In this document: piece by piece, positions 47,573 to 60,346 of the stretch | Layout: each line of letters begins with the position of its first letter | Numbering within the stretch: the stretch's first letter is position 1 | DNA from: Sitta carolinensis | Taxonomy: Eukaryota > Chordata > Aves > Passeriformes > Sittidae | Length of the DNA stretch: 64,000 nucleotides | Direction of reading: 5' to 3' | Assembly (NCBI GenBank): GCA_032173965.1 | Contig: JAVUNC010000019.1 | Span: 3,968,501 to 4,032,500, forward strand | Notes under the pieces: generated by a model | The model's database searches: none | The model's input: only the letters and a program-made list of their open reading frames with translations | Told to the model about the DNA's origin: nothing | Made by a program: the position numbers and the translations under genes

Positions 47573-49430
47573 AAGGCTGCTGCTCCTGCTCCACAGGGGC
47601 ACAGAGGCCTCTTCATCTACATCAGACACCCCTCTGGAGTCTTGCAAGGCTGAGTCTCCCTGAGCATCCCCCCAGAAATAATAGTCAAGGTGCTTCACCT
47701 GGAGCTTCAGGAAGTGTCTCAGTGTTTTTGGAGAGTGGGAGGTTAATTAATTCAAACATTCTTTCTCTATACAAATTGTTTTTCTCTCTGAAACTGCTCT
47801 TTGTCTCTACCCCAACTGTCTTTAATTGGCAAGTTAGGGAAGTTGTCACTGGATAATTTCCTGCTTCAACATAAGGCTTTAATGCTTAATTTATATTTAT
47901 TACTACGCTATGTATAAAAAATCATGGTAATGAAAGTTAACCTGTAGCATTTCAGCAAAGTCAGCAAATATTGTTTCAAGAACCTCAAGTATAAGCATTT
48001 TATAAAAACACTTCCATAAGTAAAAAATTACCCATACTTTAAAGGCTGCTCAGTCAGGCTTTAATATCAAGATTGTCATTGAGGTGCCTTAGAAGCTGTG
48101 GGTTTTAGAAGCATATTTTCATTTCTTTCTTGTATTTTTCTTTCCTTTCCTCTAAAAAGCTTTTTCTGCTCAATGAAACATAAACAGTTGATTGTTATCA
48201 GAAAGAGACAGAAAGATATTCTGGAGAGCACCTAATGTATTTCCAAACCACAATTTCTTTAATGAAATTTCTTCCTTGGCTCCAGTTTTCCATCTTATTT
48301 GTCACACAAATGCAACCAAAAAATAAGAAAAAATATGCAAAAGCATAAAAGTATTTTTGGGTTTGTTACTGTACAGTGTTATATGAGCTACTCGACCCAA
48401 GAGCAACTGTAAGTGAGATTGAGTGAAAACAGAATATCGGTCCTCCTTTTGTGAAGTAAACTGGCCACTGTTTGTAAGTGTGAAAGTTATATAATCTCAC
48501 TCCCCCCATTCCATTCTATTGCACTGCTTCTTTCACAAGCAATTCTTGTTGCCAAACGCTTTCAGAAGATTTACAAAACCACTAAACAAGTTTTCAAAGT
48601 GAATAGGGTAGGTCCTTTCCTAACTGCACACTTTTCCCCAAGGAATCTTGTAGGTTGGCTGATGATTAGCACTGTTAGAAAACAGCAATTTGTTATTTAA
48701 ACATTGATGGTGCAATGGGAAATCAGAAGGGAACAAGTGCATTTAGGTCACAATTCCAAATAAGAAAATACTCAAACTATGAAGACTAGACCTTTAAAGC
48801 ACAACTCCATAAAATCTTCAATTCATCAGTTTGATCTAGTTGAGCCTAACCTAGGATTTATCTCCTTTCCTGACTTAACTGTTTCCTGAAACTGTTTTTC
48901 AGATACTGGGATTTTAAACAGGCCAAGCAAGATTTCAGAAACCCATCCTCAATTTGGGATCTTTTCTGGGAGCAAACCACAGGGCTGACCCTTATAGAAC
49001 ACATTTATATGCAGTGTTGATCTGGGGGAGTTCCTCCTTAGCTTTTATACACTCTTCCTCAGGAAAATGCAAGTTTTTTTCAGACACATTAGTTATACAG
49101 ACAAGTGGCTGATGGAAAGATATCTTTAAGTGGAAACTGCAACAGTTTGTAACTTGGCTTGCCCAGAAGCTTTACCCATTCTCCTTTTCACTCCGAGAGA
49201 AATGTTGGCTACTTTGGCCTATTGTCTGCAAGTTCTGTGGTGATGTGTCAGACACAGGGAACAGTTTCTGCCAGCCTCTTGACCCTGGAGTAATCCCCTT
49301 GTCATTAAGTGCAGACACACACAACACCAGTGTCTTCCATGGGACACTGGAGGATCTTCCCTTGTGTCACCACCATGACATCCAAGCTCTTTGGGGGGTG
49401 TAACTGTTACAAACTCTGTGAAATGGCATC
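47573..49430. other. Unrecognised non-coding DNA
   Basis: Nothing nameable. Short overlapping minus-strand frames at 47.43-47.70 kb run into the CR1 end and are not genes. Confidence 0.5.
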
Positions 49431-49481
49431 AATGTCTCCCCTTCTGATAGAGATGAAAATTGAGATGTAAAGAGACTACAT
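49431..49481 (+). mobile_element. Weak MIR-like trace
   Basis: ATGTCTCCCCTTCTGATAGA, then GATGAAAATTGAGATGTAAA, then GAGACTACA resembles MIR 'attatccccattttacagatgaggaaactgaggcacagagaggtt' without gaps. It is about 50 bp, so chance similarity is possible. Confidence 0.3.
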
Positions 49482-52465
49482 CTTCGATTTGAAATGCTAA
49501 GGGCTTAAATACTTACAAGCATTTCAAGTGGTTTTGTTTCTATTACTTAGTCTCTCATACACTGCAATAACATAAAGAGTATTTTTTAAAATTTGTAAAT
49601 CTGGTGACCATTATGAGAGTTCAGGGTGTGGACACCATGAGCTTCAGACTGGAGTGCAAAGGGAATTACACAAGGGAGAAATCTATGCAATCAGAATAGA
49701 CCGTTTCAACTCCTTCCAAATGCATTGATGATAGATTGTGTTCTCTTTTTATTCATGTATGTGGTGATCTCAGCTTTTTTCAACCCTGCCTTTTGAGTGC
49801 CAGCATTTTAACCTAATAGATTTTAAATAACCCAAAGGAGTAGGTAGCTCACAAGTCTGATAAATTGTCTCATTTTTTGATAAACACCTTCCCAGACAAA
49901 AGGGATTTGAAAGGGATTCAGTGCACCATTATAAGGTCTTAGAGAGCCAGGATAGTGAATGACTTACTCTATCACTTCCCTATGCTTCAGATTTTCAGCT
50001 TTCCTTTCAAATACATCTGGTGAGAGTCTCATTTGCAACCTTTGCCTGCTGGTGAGTGCCCAAGACCTCTAGCAAGACACCTGTACTCTCTGAAAGGGCC
50101 TGTGTGAAAAACAAATGCCACTGCTGTTGCCACTGCAAAAGGTGTTCTAGAGAAGATGTGTAGCAAGTGAACACAAAGGGTTTGTTTGACAGCAACAACA
50201 GGCCTGTTTACCAGCTCATGATGCATTCATGCCATATATGTTTGCAGATGTTCTACAGCCTGACGTATTTATGAATATCTTGATTTAAGGGGCATCTGTT
50301 GCAGACAGCAGAACAGGACCCCCTTGACATAGCTGCTGCTCCTACATCAGCTCTGGAAACTTAAACAAGCTGTGCCTGCAGCATTCTCCCCAGTCATCTC
50401 TCTTGGTATATGTTTCTACTTTCTAATTTTAAACTTTAAGCTGTCTGCTGGAGAGTGACTCAGAGAAAGGATGGGTGACTTAGTATGGAGGAAATTAGAA
50501 ATCCAGTCATAGTTAACCCAGACTTCTGACCCTGAGCCTGAGTCACACTAATTGTATGTGCTGTAACCCCCCCCACACAAAAAAACATGCACATAATCAA
50601 ACAATGACTTTTTAAAAAGTGTCTGGACATTCAAGAAGGTCTGACTCTGGCTTGGTCTGGAACTGAAAAAGGAGACAAAAGAAGAAAAGGCTCTTCGTGC
50701 AGTTTTTTCCAGTCCTGTTTAAAGAAAAAAAAAAAACTGCACAAAAATCTTGGCCTTGCCATAACAGCAACATTGTGCTTGGCTTCACTGGGCTACTCAG
50801 GAGTCCAAAGCCTATTAAGTGTGTTTGGGATTCTCAGCTGATACGACAGGCACCAGGCTTCTCACTTCAAAAAGCACTGTCACAGTTCATCTCAGTCACT
50901 GGCATTCTCAAAAAAACAGAGGGCAAAAGCTACAAGGGTTTCAGGGACAAGGTGGATTTCTGCATTATGGGTTTTTTTCCCTAAATCAAAAAGGGCTATG
51001 ACCAATACCCTTACCCCATATTAAGTTTCAAAGCGCTTTTAAAATCAGATTAAAAGCTGCTTTCCCACCTTTTTAGGAAGGGGAAAGTGGAGGAAGGTAT
51101 GGGAAGGAGATGCTTGCAAAATATCACAAATGAAGCAATGCTGCAAATAAGAGCTTCTACCTCTTGTAGGCTACCCAGCAATGCTCTGTCCACTATGAAA
51201 CACTGGCCTCCCTCCTCCAAGGAACAGCCAAGGCAAATTATACCTTTAAGATGAATCTTGCTGATTTAGCAATAAAAGAAGGCATCAAAATCCTTCATTG
51301 TATTGTTCCTTTACTTAAATGTTCCTATCAAATGTTAATTTGGACCCACCTGTTGTCTATGACAGACAGTACCTCTGATCCTCTGAAGGGTAAAACTTGG
51401 ATGGTGTATTTTTTAATTTATTTCTCTTTGCTGAAATCTGGACATAAAAATAATTTTCTTTTGGTGATGCAAACCAGGAGATACACAGGAGACAAAAACT
51501 CCATAGTTATAGTTGCTGGAACAACTCCAGTATTCAGAATTTTCTTGGGTTTAATCTTTTTTCCCATAATTTTAACTTTCCAACATCTGAGGAGAACTGT
51601 CTTTGTTCAAATTTCCCTAAATACCATGACAATTAAAAAGGGAAAGAAAGCTGTCTGCAACATCCCATAAACGTTGTGAAAATTAGATTGGTAATTGTGT
51701 CTTTCACAGTGTGCAGGGATCTTCCCAACTAAAAAGCCAGCTAGTGGAAGGTTGCATTAGACTAACTCAGAGTTCCTTAACTCTTTTCTCAGAAATGTTT
51801 CTCCTCTTCTCTCCCCTCCCTGACCATGTGTACACAGTCACCATCTCCTCTTCACACAATCTTTTTCAAAAGATTAGAGAGGAAGTTGGGGTCCTTTAAA
51901 GGCTCAGGGCCCATCCTTGATGAGAGGCAGGCTCCCTTCCCAGACCTTTTCCAGCAGCACTGCACTTTGTAACTCGGAGTAAGTGACCCTAAAGACAGGG
52001 CTGAGGAAGGAAGGTCAGGCCCCAGGATGGGAGAGGCAAGGAGAGATGCCCCTGCCCCTCCAAGAGATAACACATCCATTGCTTCTCAGATTTTCTCTTT
52101 TTAACATCTGCCTGCAGCAGCACAACTGTGCCCAGGGCCCCCTTGGCAGTAACAGTGAGGAAAGACATCGTTTAGGAGTGTTAAGAGCTAAATGTCATTA
52201 ATCAGTTTCCATACAGCTGGGCCTCCTGGAATCACTGACTTCTGTCAGCCCACGTCCAGCAGCCCCTGGGTCAGCCCAAGGCAACAGTTCCCTTGCATGG
52301 TCCCAATATTATTTTGTTATTAATAATATATTATTTCTTTTGCCTTTACTCCAGTTGCAGCAGTAGCAGAGAGCACTTCACAGGCTGGACCACAAAGCAA
52401 CATTACCTTCAATTCTCCTCCCTGACAAGGAGGATTGCAAGTCCCTTAACACTGTAATGAAGAGG

Positions 52466-52469
<4 letters not shown>
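49482..52469. other. Unrecognised non-coding DNA
   Basis: No recognised element. Contains short C7 and A runs near 50570 and 50724. The 139-codon plus-strand frame at 51251-51670 is hydrophobic, shows no motif I know, and lies in AT-rich DNA; I regard it as accidental. Confidence 0.5.

Positions 52470-52498
<29 letters not shown>
52470..52498. repeat. Poly(A) run, 29 bp
   Basis: Uninterrupted run of 29 A. No polyadenylation signal immediately upstream and no recognised retroposon body. Confidence 0.9.
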
Positions 52499-52500
<2 letters not shown>

Positions 52501-53557
52501 GATCTTTTGAATTTTAAAATGTGGACAAACAGGTTTGCTTTTAGGAAGGATCAAACCCTCAGCAAAGTCCCATGAAGACATGTCTCTGTCACTCCCAATA
52601 TCTGAATTCATCCAGAATCCAAAGAAATTTTTCTATTTTCATACAAAACCTAGAAAAAACATAACAGTCTATTGTCTGCTACACTTTTGTCAGGGTTAAA
52701 CATAAAAAAACAGGAAGACAGAAAAATCATGAGGTTACCCTCTCCATATACTTTAAATCTAACATGTCTACCTTTCACTCATCATGACAGTGGGTGTCCT
52801 TCTCTGAAAACTGTTTCCATCAGCGGAGCCCTGGATTTTCTTTTATTCTGCTGCAAATCAGGTAGAACTGTTATGATAAATTTGAGACCTGGCCTAAGAT
52901 AGATCTCTTCCATAGACACAGTCATTTATTCAATTATATGAGCTCTACTTCTTTGGAAGATTTTCTGGGAATAGGAGAGCATGGATTTGGAGGAAGTTTC
53001 TGTTTCTAAAAAGCTCGAATCCCTAGGGATCAGACATTCATAAGACTGCAACCCCTATATGTTTAAACAAAAGGAACATCTTCTGCCCACAGTGAAATGT
53101 GTTGATGGCTCAGTCTCACCAAATGAGGTATTTGAACAGTGGTTTAAAGTGAACCACTTCTACAGCACTCAGAAAACATTAGGCCAGTTTTCTACATCTA
53201 TAAAAAGGGGGCTTGGACATTAGACTATTTTCTGGAAGTGAAAGTCTGGTGAATACTTTTGTGGCTATTTGCTCAGAAAAGGTTTTGCCTGTGAGAGTTA
53301 AAGCAGCCATCCCAAAAATATTGAATTCTTTCCTCCCATTTATTAGCATTCCAGTCAGCAAAACTGCAGACTAGTCATACCCTACTAGTCAGACTACCTG
53401 AACACAGAGCAAATAGTTCATGACAAACTTCCAAATCTGAAATGAAGTGACTCACAATAACTGAACAAACTGAATAGCTGGCTATTCATAAATGACTTAC
53501 AAAGAGAACAAAGGTTAACCTTTGGAAAGTCATTTAGTACTCATAGTTGGCCATGAA

Positions 53558-53560
<3 letters not shown>
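52499..53560. other. Unrecognised non-coding DNA
   Basis: No gene, RNA or repeat family recognised between the two long homopolymers. Confidence 0.5.

Positions 53561-53594
<34 letters not shown>
53561..53594. repeat. Poly(T) run, 34 bp
   Basis: Uninterrupted run of 34 T, second longest in the window. Flanks do not show a direct repeat that would mark a retroposon insertion. Confidence 0.9.
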
Positions 53595-53597
<3 letters not shown>

Positions 53598-56500
53598 TTT
53601 AAAATAACAAGGTTGATCAAAAAAAGCAAAACAAGCCTTGAAAGACAAGCAACCTAATCTTAGAGAGATGAATCTTTAGATCATGCATGAAACACCAGTG
53701 CTGGCTCAGCTCTGCAGTTACTTTGTGCAGTTCTGTGAGAGGTGGGAGCTGTGAGCCAAAAGAAAGAAACAAGGCCAGAACCAGCACCAACTTGACATGA
53801 GCAGTAAAAAATGTAAAGAGGCTGCTTCAACTAGGCATTTCCAAATCCACAGGGGTCTCTCCTTGCCAATTACTCCAGCCCTCTTACTCTTATTCTACCT
53901 GGCTTTATTCAGGTCTTTATGGCATATTCAGCTGGGCATCTGAACAGTTTTTATTAGTGCAGCAAACAAAGCATCTAATGCCTCTCACTTGTAATCTTCC
54001 ACTTCATCTATCCTTTCTTCCAGAGAGACAGTATGTGTGAATTGGATATTTGAGGCACTCTGGAGCATGATTCATGATTCCAGCTGAGTAATACATAACT
54101 ATCTTTCTCCTCGTGTCTTGCATGCCTTTTCTGATGTTCTGTCACCAATGTGGCCTTTCCTATTTCATCTGAACCTGGCCCAGGATGCTGAAGAATTATT
54201 GGCGAATAATGGCCTAAAAGTTCTTGTCTTTTTATAGGGAGTAATTTTGCAGATTGGAACCCTATTTGTGACACATGTAATACTGTACTTAAACTGCATG
54301 TGTGTGTGCATCCCTGCCCAAGGATAGTCTGTAACTACCTGGTGCTGTGAGGGGAGAAACCACTAAAGATCCAGACCATTGTGGGGGTGGGATTTCACCA
54401 CAGGTTTTGTAAGGGTCACCTGTCTTACTGCTACAGCTACATCCCTGATCAATGAAACAAATGATTCTCTCTGTCAGTTATTAGTACTCCCAGAGCTAGC
54501 AAAAATAAACACATCCAAAACACTGTCATCTTTTGATTTACTTTCACATGTCTCTTAATAGCCTATGTCTTTGGAGATAGCTTTATATCAAAATATTGAA
54601 TGGATTTTAATTATGCTTTTCTTTCTTCTGCCATAGAATACAGCATTAAAAAGAAATTAATGGGCATCATATATCTAGAGATAGACATATAAAGAGATAT
54701 ATAGATTTTCTCTTCTCTGCTTTCATAATAGGCGGAATCATGGAAATTCAGCTCCCATCCCATTCAGTCTGATTTAATTCTGGGAATGGCATTGCATTTA
54801 TCTATCCAACACTTCACAGGTTTTGGTGTAGAGAAGATGGAATTGATTCAGACAGTCACTTGACCAAGATGAGGTTATTTAGCCACCTCATTTCGGTGGT
54901 TAGTAATAGCTAGAGATCCTTCCATGAAGGGCTGTGCTGTGCCAAGACACCAGATTCAGCTTATTCTTGGCCTGGGCTGATGAAGTATGAGGTGATCATG
55001 AACACATCTAAAACCTCATAACCTAAACCATCTTCACTACCAATGTCAGACCAAACCCCACTGAAATTCAGCAGCCAAAGTGAAGGGATTCAGTTTAATG
55101 ATCCAAGACAGTTTGACTGCAACATCTAACCTGTAAGATGTCTCTTAGATGTGGCCTGCTAGTAAAGCCATTTCTGAAGTGAATGAGATGGAATCCTGAC
55201 AGATTAAGAAATTTCAATATTTTACCATGAAAAACACCTGGATTTGTGAAAGACACTTCACATGAAATAAAACAATAAATCTTTCTTATCTCTGCTCTTC
55301 AGACCACTGAGAACTAAGGCATGATGAGCAGCACGGGTACTGTTTAAGTAAAAGAGGAAACATTTAATGTTGCTGCCAATAGAGAACACAACAGAAATAG
55401 GATTCCAGTTATCACACCAATTATCTGATCAAACCTTTTATTAATTAGCACCAGATATTAAGGTGCAGGTTTAACAAATGCCCCAAGAGATTTTAGCTTA
55501 GGATCCTCAAGTGGAGAAAGAGAATTAAAAGCTTCCCTTAATTGTTCTGCATGTCTCTAATGAATATTACAGCCTTGTAGATTTTTGGCAACACATACTG
55601 CTGGGGTGTTATTCTAAAATTTGATTCCTAAATCAAACAGCCTACTGTTTCAAAGAAATTTTGTTCTCTCTCCTAAGTATTTGCTCAAGCACTAACAAAG
55701 TGGACCATGGAGGAGTGTGACAGAGACGGCGTGTGGGCAGCACTTTGCTAATTTGACCTCTCTTCACAGAAATGAGAGGAAACTGTGATCTGAAGCTGAC
55801 ATTTCCTTAGAACATCGCCCAGCTTTCCTAACACTGGGACCACAATTCACTGATAACAAGGCTTTGAAGTAGCTGGAGCAGAGCCAGGAAACATTGGAAG
55901 TATTCTTCAGAGAATATCTGTTTCAGATTACCCCAATTTATAGTAAGCCACACATGCTAAGTTTAGCATTTCTTCTGCCTTTAAAGCTTTTCTTCTTCTG
56001 GATGATTGATTTTGAACCTTTTCCTTTGGCTCAGTACACTAACATTTCTTGTCCAAACACTGCATTCCTACTTGGCATCCAATTTCTTCCCCACCGTGTG
56101 TCACTAGGTTCACTTATCTTTCTCATCCTCTGACCCACATTAACTTTTGCAAATATATGATTTTGCTGGAGTTCAAGCAGAACCCGTGGCAAACATTGCA
56201 CTGAATGTGGCTAAGAGTTGCTTGCTGTAGTTTCTTTATTTTGCTCATTCCCACCTGCAATACTGTCTTCCAGTGCTACACTTCTTTCCATCAGAGGCAG
56301 AAGAAGGAAAACCCACAGACAGAAGTTTGGTTTTCCTAGTCCCATTTGAATTCAGCTGGAGTAGTACATCCAGCCTTCACAATATGCAATGCAAATCAGT
56401 AGGAACACCTCTGTAGAGCAAACCACTCATTGCTGAGGGTCTGACGTGCACAGTTTTTTCATGCTAAGTCTAGCCTGACCCCAGGTACTGATTGTTCATT

Positions 56501-58981
56501 TGCAGCCACGTGGTTTTATGTGCACATCTTCCAGATTGGTTTCATACATAAAGAAACCAGCTCATGAGCATCACAAGCATGTGCTGCTGCAAATCAAAGT
56601 TCAGTAAGAGGTGATGGCTGGTAACTCTGTTCTTATCCAGACTCTAAAACCAGTACAGAAACACCATTTGACTCTCCAGAATTATTGGCTGCGAAGGGTG
56701 CCAGCGTAATCACTCTGAGCAGTGCAATGCTCTGACAGCATCCCTCACTCCTCTGGCTGCTGCAGAGTGGCTGTGGCTCTGGCTGAGCACCCCTGAAGCA
56801 CAGCATGAGGCACTGCCTGCTCTTCAGCCACACCTGGGGCTCTCAGCCAGCCTGGCTCTCACTGCCCAGCCTGGCCGCGATTTCCAGGGCATGGATGTCG
56901 AAAGCCAAACAGAGCCCAGTCTGTCAAACAATCCATGTCCAGCATGGTTTAACAGCTAACCCATGGTGTGAAAGGGTCTATAACCTGCTATGAAGTTCTG
57001 TGACAATCTTTTGCCTTTTCCCCAGCTGGAACTTAGCATTAACTAATGTGAGGCAGAGCAAGAAAAGTGGATAGCAGGCTACTCTACCATCAGGCACTTG
57101 TCTTGGAAAGACAGTCAGCATTCATACAAATCCTTAGTTTCAACACATCCTATAAAAACAGTGACAGGAGTAATCCATATAAAAATCTCCTTTCTTTGTC
57201 AAGTACAACAAAAAAAGTCTGCTTTCTAATAGGAAGAAAATATTTTCTTTTATTATAATTACAAATATCTCAGTGTGCATTGAAATCTAAACAAACTTAA
57301 AATTATGAGTTGGGCTTCCAGACTTTTACGTTTTGGATTGCTGGGTTTGGGCCTGTCATTTACTGAATTTGATAATTCACTCTGTCAGTAGTAGAATAAA
57401 AAGATTAACTGGAATTGTAGGAAGACCAGCTCATTTGGTGGTGAGGGAGGGAGTAAACACATGGCAGGTCGTTGCTGGTTGATCTTCCTCACAAGCCAAG
57501 AAGAAAACATGGGAAAATAAAATAACTCATCCATTTGTGCATCCCTCTAACACCAAGGCTTGTGTGCACTGCAGTAGGCTGGCTACTGCCTGATGCTCTC
57601 TGGAAATTTAGCAGCTGTCTGTACATCTAAGAGAATCCTTCAAAGGGGAAAATCTACATACACTTTGGGGGAAAAGAATAACAAAACAAAGCAAACCCAA
57701 ATCAAAAACACCAAACAAAAATGTCCAGAGAGCTCCAATGAAATCTGAGCTCTGCCATTAAGCAAAAGACAGCCTGACATAATTCCCTGAACTAGGACTA
57801 ACTCCCCATATGTCCTACCCTTCAGCAACCTCATTCTTATATAAAATACTGTTCCTACTGTTTTGGGGAACTTTCTTTGTAAAAAGTTACTTCTACATAT
57901 GAATAGAGATATTCACTCAAGTGCATAATGCCTGTGTACATTGGGAAAGCACAACTTCCCTGCTATTACCATGTTTTCATCTCATTCTCTTCTTCTTTAG
58001 ACTGTGATTTCACAAGATGCTACCTTCTGAAATTTCTGGTTTCTTTACTGTCACAAGAACAGCCAAAAAAGTCAATAATTTTAGAAAAAACAAGAATTAA
58101 GTGAATCTATTTTCCATACTGAAGCAACATTTTGAGACCAAATTACCTACCTTCATTTTCAGTGAAAGAATATTTGTCTTGATGCATTTTATTTTGAATG
58201 AAATAAATATCTAATTACAAAAAATGTGATGGATGAGAACTGACCTCACCAAAAAATCTTCAAGTATTTCATTTCCAGTTGACCTGACACAATGTTTTTT
58301 CCTTCCATTTTTTGGTTCAAATGTAATTGCTCAGACAGTCATTTGGCAGAAGGCTTTAACCTTTTTAAAGAAAAGATTCACTTGGCTATCAAAAGCAGTT
58401 GTGGAGGCAAGCAGTCCTGTTGGGACAGCACCCACTGAGAGAAGAGGTACCTCACAGTCATGAATTGAGCTCTCTAGAGTGACCTAAATAGTTCAGAAAA
58501 AGGTACAGACTGCTCTTCTTCCTGATTTTGATTGCCACCAACTACATTTTCCCAATTTTATCAATTGCAGCATGTGAAAATTTGTAATTAATGACAATCA
58601 GTGACTGCTATTAGATTGCAGTCAAAATGACAATTTTACACTGAGACACACTTCCAGGACTTCCTATTCCAATTGCCTAAATGAAGGGTCAAGAGCAGAA
58701 ATGGGAGGCTCCAGGAAACTGGCATGTGCCCACTTGATCCTGGTGGTCTCACTTCACTGCATGTGTGGAACTGGATAACTTTCAGTGCACTGCAGTCAGG
58801 GAAATTTTACTCTAACTTACGACTCAGAATTACACTAGCTTCTAAATTGCAAAAGCCCATTACTAATGGTGACAGGTTTCCTGCACTGCACTTAACCCAC
58901 TTTTCAGAAGCTGCCATCCAGCCTAGGAACATGTCATAAACTCCCCAAGCACCATGATGTCAAGGCAGAGAGCAGTGGTTT
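53595..58981. other. Unrecognised non-coding DNA
   Basis: About 5.4 kb without recognised genes or interspersed repeats. There is a TA-rich AGATATA-like patch near 54670-54710. Open frames are at most 88 codons. A short perfect hairpin (GCAGTAG..CTACTGC) at about 57572-57590 is noted only. Confidence 0.5.
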
Positions 58982-59060
58982 CATCAAGGTCACACAAAGG
59001 TTGCACCTGGAAGGTAAAAGCAGAGTTGAGCTCTCCTGTGCCCTGCTAAAGAGCTTTGAC
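58982..59060 (+). mobile_element. MIR-like 3' remnant
   Basis: CATCAAGGTCACACAAAGGT, then TGGAAGGTAAAAGCAGAGTT, then GAGCTCTCCTGTGCCCTG follows the MIR end 'ccaaggtcacacagctagtaagtggcagagctgggattcgaaccc'. The match is moderate over about 80 bp. Confidence 0.5.
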
Positions 59061-60310
59061 AGCAGACCATCACCTCTCACTGATGTCAACCCCTGTAATA
59101 AATGATGTCTCCTTGGTGGGGAACTGCCCAATCTGACATCATCAGTAGATCTGGAATTGCTAAAAGGTTTAGGGCTTTTAGCATGTTTTGCTTTTAATTG
59201 AGCATGAAGCTGACTTGGCAATAATACCAAAAAGAGCCTTACACCCAAATAAAATCTGTTTAGATTGGCTGGTCTTCATGAAGTGATTCAGAACAACAAA
59301 GCTGCACCTTCTTTCTTCATGTCAGCACAGTTGTCAGGACTAAATATTGCAGGCTGCACGTCTTCGAATGAGATTGATTGCACAACCTTTGTGAAAGTGC
59401 AAAACATTTGAAACGCATCTTGTGTGGGAAGAAAACAAATGGATCAGCCCTCCTCCCCTTTGAATCTATTTGGATCATTATAAAAACAGATAAACTGCTG
59501 AGTAGGAGACAAAAGTAGGGTCATTCTTGCAGGGAAGTGTGCTTATGTCATGTTCACCCTGGGTAAAACTAATATATCCTCATATGGCTTTGGAAAGATT
59601 TCTTGGTTCCTGAAATGAAGAGTTGACAGCCCACAAGAGCAGACATTAAAAATAAAAGCACGTTTTTACATTTAGGAAAATAGCACATCAATCCCTGAAT
59701 TTAAAATCATCTTTAATATAACCATGTTTCCTGTGGTCCTTTTCCTTGCTAAAGCATGCCACTCTCAATGTGCTTTTGAAAATAAGAATTCTACAAACAC
59801 TAAAAGAGGTTTCCCTCATTCCCACCTGACTCCTGGTTCTCCAGTTCATGAAGGCATTCCCCATGCTCCATAAGCCACGTGCCTTGATTCCTAGGATGTA
59901 TATTATCCATAATTGATTTAATCCCTCAGCATTGGGAACTGTAACAGTATCATATAATAAATGGGTTGTGTCTGTTTCTCATTCTCCTCCAAACCTTGAT
60001 ACATGCATTTTACAAGATGACAAAGACATTTCTATTGTCACATCAGCAGATTTATTCAGGAAGAGCCTGTTCCTGACACATGGTAGTTTTAACGCTCATT
60101 TCAGCAAGAGCAAGGTCCCAGCCTGCAAGTGTTTGTCTAATGGAGCATTTTAACTGAGGTTTCAAGTCCATCTGTGAGGTCTTTCAAATGGGGTACCCTG
60201 CCTTTACCCCATGAGAATTCTTATTGACATCTCCAAACAAAAACCAGCAACAGTGTGACCCTGCAATTAGCCAGACTAATTATCTAAGAGGACAGAATGG
60301 GAGCTCTGCC
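59061..60310. other. Unrecognised non-coding DNA
   Basis: No element recognised. The short frames here overlap on opposite strands and show no motif. Confidence 0.45.
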
Positions 60311-60346
60311 AAAAAAAAAAAAAACAAAACAAAACAAAAAAAAAAA
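60311..60346. repeat. A-rich run with AAAAC units
   Basis: Fourteen A, then AAAAC-type units, then about eleven A, giving 36 bp of A with three C. Confidence 0.9.

Noticed and set aside
51251..51670. 139-codon hydrophobic open frame as a membrane protein gene
   Set aside because: It lies in AT-rich DNA where hydrophobic frames arise by chance. There is no recognised motif and no splice or promoter context.
57572..57590. Small hairpin GCAGTAG-loop-CTACTGC as a microRNA precursor
   Set aside because: The perfect stem is only 7 bp and does not extend to a precursor-length hairpin.
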